A stretch of DNA of 6,454 nt from an uncultured Lutibacter sp. (lineage in GTDB: Bacteria > Bacteroidota > Bacteroidia > Flavobacteriales > Flavobacteriaceae), in NCBI GenBank assembly GCA_913061425.1, contig CAJXUO010000081.1:1-6454 (forward strand), read 5' to 3'. The notes beneath the pieces are model-generated. The model was not told the DNA's origin. It worked only from the letters and a program-made list of their open reading frames with translations, and searched no databases. The stretch's first letter is position 1, and each line of letters begins with the position of its first letter. Of this stretch, positions 1-5,349 are shown piece after piece. Made by a program: the position numbers and the translations under genes.

Positions 1-742
1 AATTTGCAATATCTGCCGTAACCAACGAACCTCCTTTTTCAGCAGACTCTATAATAACTGTTGCTTCAGAAATTCCTGCAACAATTCTATTTCGTTTTAA
101 AAAATGTTCACGAAGAGGTTCTTCATCATGCCAAAATTCGGTGTAAAAACCTCCATTTTCATTGACTTCATTTATATACTTCTTATGTATTTTTGGGTAT
201 ATCTGATCTAAACCATGAGCCAACACGCCAATGGTTTGTAGTTTGTTTTTTATAGCGGCTTTTTGTGCTGTAATATCTACTCCATATGCAAAACCACTTA
301 CGATAACTGGATTGTATGGTGCAATTTCCTCAACTAATTGATTGATAAAATCTCTACCGTAATTGGTCATTTTTCGAGTTCCAACAATACTTATTATTCG
401 TTCGTTTTGAAGATTTATATTTCCGTCTTGAAATAATAAAATTGGTCCATCTGGACAATGTTTTAGGCGATTTGGAAAATCATCATCCTGAAAATAAGTG
501 GTTTTAATATTGTGCTTAGAAATATACTTAAATTCTTTTTCGGCATTTAAAAGATATTTCTTGTCGGCTAAGTTTTTGATTGTAAAAGTTCCAATGCCAT
601 TTATCTTTTCTAAAAGGGTCCGTTTTTCTGCAAATACATTTTGGGCACTTCCGCAATGAGTAATTAATTTTTTAGCAATAATATCGCCAATTCCTTTGAC
701 TTTTTGGAGCGCCAAAATAGCCACGAGTTCTTCTTCACGCAT
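1..742 (-). CDS. dprA: DNA-processing protein DprA (Smf), partial: C-terminus beyond window edge
   Basis: DprA binds incoming single-stranded DNA in the cytoplasm, protects it and loads RecA during natural transformation; this role is known for the family. The minus-strand frame is open from ATG at 742 to the window edge: 247 codons of a protein usually near 365 residues. Two helix-hairpin-helix-like segments lie at residues 12-27 (VKGIG) and 43-58 (INGIG). The Rossmann-like core follows, with VGTRK (120-124), SGFAYGVD (149-156), GVLAHGLDQIYP (172-183), KRNRIVAG (216-223) and the ESAEKGGSLVTA stretch (232-243), all in canonical DprA order. The rest of the fold and any C-terminal winged helix are missing because of the window edge, not visible damage. 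I chose the ATG because the HhH region starts just after it; a TTG four codons upstream (752-754) is possible but less likely. There is no Shine-Dalgarno sequence, as expected in Bacteroidota. The gene is divergent from the HU-SPOR gene. Confidence 0.95.
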   Translation of the reverse strand, partial: MREEELVAILALQKVKGIGDIIAKKLITHCGSAQNVFAEKRTLLEKINGIGTFTIKNLADKKYLLNAEKEFKYISKHNIKTTYFQDDDFPNRLKHCPDGPILLFQDGNINLQNERIISIVGTRKMTNYGRDFINQLVEEIAPYNPVIVSGFAYGVDITAQKAAIKNKLQTIGVLAHGLDQIYPKIHKKYINEVNENGGFYTEFWHDEEPLREHFLKRNRIVAGISEATVIIESAEKGGSLVTADIAN

Positions 743-790
743 AGAGTTTAACAATTTTTTTGAACAAGATACAAAGACTTGAATAAAAAA

Positions 791-807
791 TAGAATTAGA
801 ATAGAAT
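791..807. repeat. Three near-tandem copies of TAGAAT
   Basis: TAGAAT occurs at 791-796, 797-802 and 802-807, the last two sharing one base. The copies lie mid-way in the divergent spacer, where a regulator controlling dprA or the HU-SPOR gene could bind. The repeat is read directly from the sequence, but in DNA this AT-rich it may be replication slippage or chance; any regulatory role is a guess. Confidence 0.35.
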
Positions 808-855
808 TGTTAATAAATATGATACCTTTACGTCAAGCGAGCAATTCGTTTGCTT

Positions 856-863
856 TACATTTG
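856..863 (+). promoter_or_regulatory. Bacteroidota -7 box (TACATTTG) for the HU-SPOR gene
   Basis: TACATTTG matches the Bacteroidota housekeeping -7 consensus TAnnTTTG exactly and ends 7 bases before the ATG at 871. Transcription would then start within a few bases of the ATG, giving a leaderless or nearly leaderless mRNA. No good TTTG -33 box lies at the usual 17-20 bp upstream, which lowers confidence. The site also lies inside the possible extension to a TTG at 850, arguing against that start. Confidence 0.45.
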
Positions 864-870
864 TTTAGTC

Positions 871-1806
871 ATGAAATTATCCAATTACATAAGCGATTTA
901 TTATACAGATATGAATGTGTAATTGTACCCAATTTTGGTGGTTTTATAACTAATGAAACCTCAGCAAAAGTTAATCACTTTACACATACTTTTTATCCGC
1001 CAAAAAAACAGATAACTTTTAATAGTCATCTGAAAAATAATGATGGATTATTGGCAAACTATATTGCTTCTGCAGAGAAAATTCCTTTTAATGATGCTGT
1101 TTCTAAAATTGAAAAAGAAATTCAAGAGTGGAATCAAACAATAGAAAATGAATCTATTGAAATTACTAAAATCGGATCTCTTTCGTTAAACAAAGACAAA
1201 AAAATTATTTTTGAACCCGCAACTTCTGTTAATTATTTAACAAGTTCTTTTGGGTTGAATTCTTTTAATTCTCCTGCTATAAAAAGATTGCAATACAAGG
1301 AAAGAACTTCAAAATTAGAGTCGGCTGTTGTTGAATTAAATAGTGAAGAAAAAAGAAATAGAAAAGCACCCGTATTTTTAAAATATGCTGCTACTATTGC
1401 TATTATTTTTGCTGTTGGAAGTTTTGGTTGGAAAACATATAATGAAAATCAATACCAAAATCAACTTTTAGCAGAACACGAATTACAACAATCTGTTGAA
1501 AAGAAGATTCAACAAGCAACTTTTGTAATCGAAAATCCTTTACCGGTTATTACTTTAAATATTGCTAAAGAGGTTCAAAATTACCATGTAATTGCTGGTG
1601 CTTTTAGAGAGCCTGGAAATGCAAAAAAAAAGGTGAAGCAACTACTTGAAAAAGGGTATGATGCACAAATTTTGGGTATTAATAAATGGAATTTAACTCA
1701 AGTTTCATATGGTAGTTTTAGTGATAGACTTGATGCGCTACAAAATTTAAGAATCATTAAGCGTACTGTTGCTTCTGACGCTTGGCTTCTTGTAAAAGAA
1801 TTTTAA
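871..1806 (+). CDS. HU-CCDC81 and SPOR domain-containing membrane protein
   Basis: This 311-residue protein has an architecture typical of Bacteroidota. Residues 1 to about 59 and 60 to about 130 match paired CCDC81-like prokaryotic HU domains: YISDLLYRYECVIVPNFGGF opens the first and IGSLSLNKDKKIIFEP lies in the second. A basic patch (KRNRK, 161-165) precedes one transmembrane helix at about 168-187, then a polar, probably coiled stretch (188-220). A SPOR domain fills about 236-308 (YHVIAGAFREPGNA to ASDAWLLV). The inferred topology is HU part in the cytoplasm and SPOR in the periplasm. SPOR domains are known to bind glycan strands denuded by amidases at division sites; what the HU part binds here is not shown. 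I prefer the ATG at 871 over an in-frame TTG at 850 because conserved sequence starts at MKLSNYI and the extra seven codons overlap the promoter box. A promoter precedes the next gene, so the two may be separate units. Confidence 0.9.
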   Translation: MKLSNYISDLLYRYECVIVPNFGGFITNETSAKVNHFTHTFYPPKKQITFNSHLKNNDGLLANYIASAEKIPFNDAVSKIEKEIQEWNQTIENESIEITKIGSLSLNKDKKIIFEPATSVNYLTSSFGLNSFNSPAIKRLQYKERTSKLESAVVELNSEEKRNRKAPVFLKYAATIAIIFAVGSFGWKTYNENQYQNQLLAEHELQQSVEKKIQQATFVIENPLPVITLNIAKEVQNYHVIAGAFREPGNAKKKVKQLLEKGYDAQILGINKWNLTQVSYGSFSDRLDALQNLRIIKRTVASDAWLLVKEF

Positions 1807-1838
1807 TCTAAAATTTAAAAACTTTATCTACTTGTTGC

Positions 1839-1869
1839 TTTGCAACTATTTCCCTTTGGTATATCTTTG
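1839..1869 (+). promoter_or_regulatory. Bacteroidota-type promoter for the acyl-CoA thioesterase gene
   Basis: TTTG at 1839-1842 is followed, after a 19-bp spacer, by TATCTTTG at 1862-1869. Both elements match the Bacteroidota primary-sigma consensus (TTTG, then TAnnTTTG) at normal spacing. Transcription should start near 1873-1876, leaving a leader of about 8-11 bases before the ATG at 1884. The -33 box lies in a small inverted repeat (GTTGC, 1834-1838; GCAAC, 1842-1846) with a 3-base loop, which is probably incidental. Confidence 0.7.
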
Positions 1870-1883
1870 CTGAAATTTTCTCA

Positions 1884-2396
1884 ATGGAAGCAAAAAACCC
1901 AAAAGACTCATTAACCATATTAACGGATATGGTTTTACCAGGCGAAACCAATGCTCTTAACAACCTTTTTGGAGGTGAATTACTTGCAAGAATGGATCGT
2001 GCTTGTAGTATTTCTGCTCAAAGACATTCTCGTAGAATTGTGGTTACAGCATCTGTAAATCATGTGGCTTTCAATAAAGCAGTTCCTGTAGGAAGTGTTG
2101 TGACTATTGAGTCTAAAGTTTCTTGTGCTTTTAAAACTTCAATGGAAATTTATGTAGATGTATGGATTGAAGATAGAGAGACTGGTGAACGAACTAAAGT
2201 AAATGAAGGTATTTATACGTTCGTTGCTGTTGATATAACTGGATCTCCCGTAAAGGTTCCTCAACTTATTCCAGAAACAGATCTTGAAAAAGAACGTTTT
2301 ATGGGAGCAAAGAGAAGAAAACAATTAAGTTTAGTTGTTGCTGGCAAAATGAAACCAGATGACGCAACGGAACTGAAAGCTTTATTTGGAAAATAA
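1884..2396 (+). CDS. Acyl-CoA thioesterase, YciA/hotdog family
   Basis: The predicted enzyme hydrolyses acyl-CoA thioesters to free acid and CoA in the cytoplasm. The 170-residue protein has one hotdog domain. Near the N-terminus, N23 and the FGGELLARMD stretch (29-38) match the active-site region, with D38 at the catalytic acid position of YciA/ACOT-type enzymes. VTASVNHVAF (54-63), PVGSVV (68-73) and KTSMEIYVDVW (84-94) follow, as in this family. The basic C-terminal tail (about 135-170) looks like a helical extension of the sort common in these proteins. Substrate chain length cannot be read from sequence. The ATG at 1884 sits just downstream of a good promoter, so the gene is probably transcribed on its own. 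Its stop lies 4 bp from that of the convergent EnvC-like gene. There is no sign of damage or transfer. Confidence 0.93.
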   Translation: MEAKNPKDSLTILTDMVLPGETNALNNLFGGELLARMDRACSISAQRHSRRIVVTASVNHVAFNKAVPVGSVVTIESKVSCAFKTSMEIYVDVWIEDRETGERTKVNEGIYTFVAVDITGSPVKVPQLIPETDLEKERFMGAKRRKQLSLVVAGKMKPDDATELKALFGK

Positions 2397-2402
2397 ATAG
2401 CT
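2378..2402. terminator. Possible bidirectional terminator hairpin over the convergent stop codons
   Basis: An imperfect stem spans the junction of the two convergent genes. Bases 2382-2387 pair with 2391-2396 (6 bp) around a 3-base loop (2388-2390), and 2378-2381 pair with 2399-2402 (4 bp) after a 2-base bulge (2397-2398). The thioesterase stop (2394-2396) and most of the EnvC stop (2401-2403) fall in the stem. On the minus strand a short TTTC follows; on the plus strand there is no T-run. The stem is AT-rich and weak, so this is only a candidate, but hardly any other non-coding sequence is available between the genes. Confidence 0.3.
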
Positions 2403-3600
2403 ACATCTTATAAATCCAATCAGCAGGATTCAAACGAGTTGTATTTTTCCAAATCTGGAATTTTAATATTGTTTTTTTTGATATTTTATCCGTATACACT
2501 TTTCCGAGACTTTGTTTGGTAATTACCTTGTCTCCTTTTTTTACAGTTACCGTTTCTAAATTATTATAAACAGATATGTAATTTCCGTGTTGAATATATA
2601 CTGCTTTTTTACCACTTACAGATTGAATTTGTAAAACTGTTCCGTCGAAAATCACTCTTGCTTTCGTATCGGTTTCAGTTCTTATATGGACTCCATTGCT
2701 TTCAATTGTAATTCCTGGTAACGTTTTATGCGCCTGTTTCCCATAGCGTCTAGAAACCACTCCTTTTTTCAATGGCCAAGGTAATTTCCCCTTGTTTCCT
2801 TCAAATTTAACCGCTAAAAGTTTAGCCTCCGCAGTCAATGAAAATCCTTTAGAATTTGTAGTGTTATCATTTGATTTATTGATAGCATCTTGAATAATTT
2901 TCTTGATTTTTTTATCAATCTTCATTTCTTCACGTTGCTTTCTCTTAATCTGTGTGATATACTTTTTTTCTTGTTTTTTTATTTTATTGACAACTTCTTT
3001 TTGCTCTTCTTTTCGCTTTTCAATTTTTTCTTTGAGATTTTTATTTTCAACAGCTAAAATTTCTTTTTCTTTTTTTCTAATGGTAAGTGTATCGTTTAAC
3101 ATCAATAACTCATCTGTTTTTTTACGTATCTGAGTTCCTTGAGCTTTTCTAAAATCAGTATACTGCTTCATATACTGTACTCTTTTAAAGGCTTGGTGAA
3201 AATTTTGAGAAGACAGTAAAAACATAATTCTACTATTCTTCGATTTACTTTTATATGATTTGTAAATCATAGACGCATAATCATCTTTCAGTACTTTTAA
3301 CTCGTTAGAAAGTTTTTTTAGCTCTCTTTCGTTTCCATAAATTTCTTTATTTAACGCTTTTGATTCGGCAGTGAATGCATTTATCAACTTTATTTGAGCG
3401 TTAATTTGTAAATTAATTTCTGACAACTCATCCAACTCGCTTTTTTCAACAGACCTAGTTTGAGATAATAAACTTCTAATTTTGTTTACCTCTTCTTGTA
3501 GTTCTTTTCGCTGCGCTTCTAATTCTTTTTTTGTTTGTGAAAAGGAATTGAAACTCACAAAAAAGAATAGTAAAAGAAGGATGTGTTTTGCTTTATTCAT
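2401..3600 (-). CDS. EnvC-like murein hydrolase activator with degenerate LytM (peptidase M23) domain
   Basis: This 399-residue protein has a signal peptide (residues 1-21, cleavage likely at SFS-QT), a long charged coiled coil (about 24-245) and a C-terminal LytM/M23 domain (about 270-399). The M23 core is recognisable (FDGTVLQIQ, YIQHGNYISVYNNL, VKKGDKV, LNPADW), but zinc and catalytic residues are lost. Where active enzymes have HxGID there is SNGVHI (S301, H305); the catalytic His of YxHL is N347; HLH is replaced by I378-L-K380. This is the pattern of EnvC in E. coli, which activates N-acetylmuramoyl-L-alanine amidases for septal splitting instead of cutting peptidoglycan itself. I infer a periplasmic amidase activator; the target amidase is not in the window. 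The gene is last in its operon, and its ATG overlaps the stop of the DUF4292 gene by 8 bp (ATGAATAA), suggesting translational coupling. Automatic annotation as a peptidase would be misleading. Confidence 0.9.
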   Translation of the reverse strand: MNKAKHILLLLFFFVSFNSFSQTKKELEAQRKELQEEVNKIRSLLSQTRSVEKSELDELSEINLQINAQIKLINAFTAESKALNKEIYGNERELKKLSNELKVLKDDYASMIYKSYKSKSKNSRIMFLLSSQNFHQAFKRVQYMKQYTDFRKAQGTQIRKKTDELLMLNDTLTIRKKEKEILAVENKNLKEKIEKRKEEQKEVVNKIKKQEKKYITQIKRKQREEMKIDKKIKKIIQDAINKSNDNTTNSKGFSLTAEAKLLAVKFEGNKGKLPWPLKKGVVSRRYGKQAHKTLPGITIESNGVHIRTETDTKARVIFDGTVLQIQSVSGKKAVYIQHGNYISVYNNLETVTVKKGDKVITKQSLGKVYTDKISKKTILKFQIWKNTTRLNPADWIYKM

Positions 3601-4366
3601 TTAATATAATCTCTTTATAACCTGCAGGGATTTTAAAAGGGAAACCAACATTTTTATTAAACTCTAAAAATTTATATTCTAAATCTATTTGTGTTTTAGC
3701 TCCTTTTTGAGTCGCAATAATATTTATTTTTTTCGGAAATACTTCATTAGAAACATTTTGATATTCTGAATATGTTACCACCAATCTCTTTTGCTCTATT
3801 GGCTGATTTACTTCTTGTCTATACGTCTTAAATGTTATCGGATTTAACCAAAATAAAATATCGAATAATGCGTCTTGCTTTTTAGGCTCTAACATATATG
3901 TTGTTTCATCAACTGATCCATTATAACGCTTGTCTTTTAAATCCAATATCGCCTGACCAATTAAAAGGTTCTGCACCTTTTCAAAATCTACTTCTGTACC
4001 TAAAAATGCACTCAACAAACTAAAATCACCTTCAAAATAAGTCTTTTTTACTTTTTCATAATAACTAACTTTAGATGGAGTAATTAAAACTTTTGCTAAT
4101 GGAATTCCTAAAAGAGTTCCACTCATCCAAATCGCTTTATCTTTTTCCATTCTAAGCTTAATAGTTATTGTCTGTGAATTTTTTTCATCTCTATACCTAG
4201 CTCTTAAACGAGCGTTTATTGTATTCTTACTAAAACTGTTTTCATAGTGATTCTTGATTATTTTTTTTGTAGACATTGCTTTAGCAGTATTTGTTGTAAC
4301 CTTTTTACTCTTACAAGAAGATATAAATAAACTTAAAATTAATATATATTTTAAATGCTTTATCAT
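3593..4366 (-). CDS. DUF4292-type lipoprotein, possibly LolB-like
   Basis: This 257-residue protein starts with a lipoprotein signal peptide whose lipobox is ISSC with acylated Cys18. The next residues are basic (KSKK), unlike the acidic or Gln-containing surface-export signals of Bacteroidota lipoproteins, so a periplasm-facing anchor is inferred. The body fits the uncharacterised DUF4292 family. Its layout recalls LolB, the outer-membrane lipoprotein receptor: a basic N-terminal region, strands around KLRMEKDKAIWMSG (70-83), a hydrophobic loop LLGIPLAKV (85-93), a strand ending in YYEKVKKTYFEGD (102-114), a helical part to LLIGQAI (134-140), then more strands to the C-terminus. E. coli LolB has a comparable order, with its key hydrophobic loop at NPLG. 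This similarity is from memory and by eye, so LolB function is a hypothesis. The gene starts 6 bp after the TPR gene and overlaps the EnvC-like gene by 8 bp. Confidence 0.8.
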   Translation of the reverse strand: MIKHLKYILILSLFISSCKSKKVTTNTAKAMSTKKIIKNHYENSFSKNTINARLRARYRDEKNSQTITIKLRMEKDKAIWMSGTLLGIPLAKVLITPSKVSYYEKVKKTYFEGDFSLLSAFLGTEVDFEKVQNLLIGQAILDLKDKRYNGSVDETTYMLEPKKQDALFDILFWLNPITFKTYRQEVNQPIEQKRLVVTYSEYQNVSNEVFPKKINIIATQKGAKTQIDLEYKFLEFNKNVGFPFKIPAGYKEIILNE

Positions 4367-4372
4367 TTATAA

Positions 4373-5344
4373 TTACTCTTTTTTTCTTAATACTATTGCT
4401 TTTTCTCTATGCTTATTGGCTTTTTTAAAATCCTTTAAAGCCTCAAACGATATTGCTAATTGTTCGTGAAAATCTGCTATTAAATATACATCATCAATTA
4501 CAAAATCAATGCCACTATTTAAAACGTCTATTGCAACATAATATTTTTTAAGTTGATTTAATGCTTTTCCATTCAATAAATAAATAGTTGGCTGCGCCGG
4601 AAATAAATCTAAACCTTCATTAGAGTATACAAGCAAGTCCTCAAAATTAGAATTGAGTTTTTCTTGTTTGAGTATTTCTATAAGTATCCCGTATTTTTTA
4701 TCAGTTTTAAATGATTCTTTTAATTCTAATAAAGAATTTGTTTCCTTCTTTAATTTCGGTAACACGCTTCTTTTCCTTCTTTTATTATAATTTTCAATGA
4801 CCTGTTTATAGCTATCAAGTTTTGAAGACTTAAACCCTCTCGATTCTAGATCTGTCACTAATTTTGATGCTTTATAAAATTCTTTAGCCCAAATAAAAAG
4901 CGGTATCAGTTTTTCTGATTCTTTAGGGTTTTGAAGATTTATTTTTTGCTGAATTTTAATCGCCTTTTGAATATTATATTGTTTTAAATAGATTTGTTTT
5001 AAATGCTCAAGAAACCAATAGTTCTCAGAATCTATCTGTAACGCTTTATTTACATATAATTCTGCTTCACCATATTTTTTAAGTTCAAAATAGTTTTTGG
5101 AAAACTCAAAAGCAATCGCTTTATTATCGGCAAATAATTGTTGGCAATTTTCTAATTCAGTAATTGCTCTAGTATAATTACCAATAGCCTTGTATTTTAA
5201 AGATTCAAAATAATGGTTTTCGAATTTTATTTGATTGTCATCAGTATCTTTTAGAAGAAGCAGTCCTTCGTCTTGAGAAAAACTAAAAAGAGAAGCGCAA
5301 AAAATTAGCAGTAGTGTGTAAATATTTGCGCTTCTATTAATCAT
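4373..5344 (-). CDS. Secreted tetratricopeptide-repeat protein
   Basis: This 323-residue protein has an N-terminal signal peptide (hydrophobic LLLIFCASLF, residues 11-20; cleavage likely at SFS-QD, 23/24), so it is probably periplasmic. Degenerate TPR helices occupy about residues 44-140 (GNYTRAITELE, KKYGEAELYVNKALQID, YNIQKAIKIQQK) and about 252-320 (LLNGKALNQLKKYYVAIDVL; ISFEALKDFKKANKHREKA). A charged linker with a basic patch (KRRKRS region, 188-193) lies between. There is no lipobox, as C16 is not in a suitable context, and no enzymatic motif. TPRs mediate protein-protein contacts; the partner is not shown, though the operon suggests an envelope or peptidoglycan assembly. The gene lies 5 bp after the nucleotidyltransferase and 6 bp before the DUF4292 gene. 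I do not recognise a specific named family. Confidence 0.82.
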   Translation of the reverse strand: MINRSANIYTLLLIFCASLFSFSQDEGLLLLKDTDDNQIKFENHYFESLKYKAIGNYTRAITELENCQQLFADNKAIAFEFSKNYFELKKYGEAELYVNKALQIDSENYWFLEHLKQIYLKQYNIQKAIKIQQKINLQNPKESEKLIPLFIWAKEFYKASKLVTDLESRGFKSSKLDSYKQVIENYNKRRKRSVLPKLKKETNSLLELKESFKTDKKYGILIEILKQEKLNSNFEDLLVYSNEGLDLFPAQPTIYLLNGKALNQLKKYYVAIDVLNSGIDFVIDDVYLIADFHEQLAISFEALKDFKKANKHREKAIVLRKKE

Positions 5345-5349
5345 TTGTT

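Larger units (their letters stand above)
743..870. other. Divergent intergenic region between dprA and the HU-SPOR gene
   Basis: This 128-bp AT-rich spacer must carry the promoters for both flanking genes. On the plus strand a perfect TAnnTTTG box sits at 856-863 and a near match, TACCTTTA, at 823-830. On the minus strand the best match toward dprA is only approximate (TATCTTGT, 763-770), with no convincing partner -33 box. A short tandem repeat occupies 791-807. I see no gene, RNA or strong terminator here. Confidence 0.6.

Noticed and set aside
149..373. Variant DprA core motifs (SGFAYGVD, with Tyr where many have Arg; VGTRK)
   Set aside because: As I recall, Bacteroidota DprA proteins commonly carry these variants, so they do not suggest loss of function.
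763..770. TATCTTGT on the minus strand as the dprA promoter
   Set aside because: It is an imperfect -7 box without a matching TTTG at normal distance, so no separate promoter feature is listed.
850..870. N-terminal extension of the HU-SPOR protein from a TTG at 850
   Set aside because: The seven added residues contain the promoter box and are not part of the recognisable domain start at MKLSNYI.
1834..1846. Small hairpin GTTGC-TTT-GCAAC as terminator of the HU-SPOR gene
   Set aside because: The stem is only 5 bp, no T-run follows directly, and it overlaps the -33 box of the next gene.
2139..2324. Minus-strand 61-codon reading frame inside the thioesterase gene
   Set aside because: It lies opposite a clearly conserved enzyme and has a low-complexity Phe/Ser/Ile-rich translation without domains.
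2903..3133. Plus-strand 76-codon frame opposite the EnvC-like coiled coil
   Set aside because: Its Phe/Ser-rich, seemingly membrane-like translation is simply the antisense of Lys/Glu-rich codons.
4254..4469. Plus-strand 71-codon frame across the DUF4292/TPR junction
   Set aside because: It is antisense to two real genes; its hydrophobic character comes from the opposite strand's signal peptide and Lys-rich codons.
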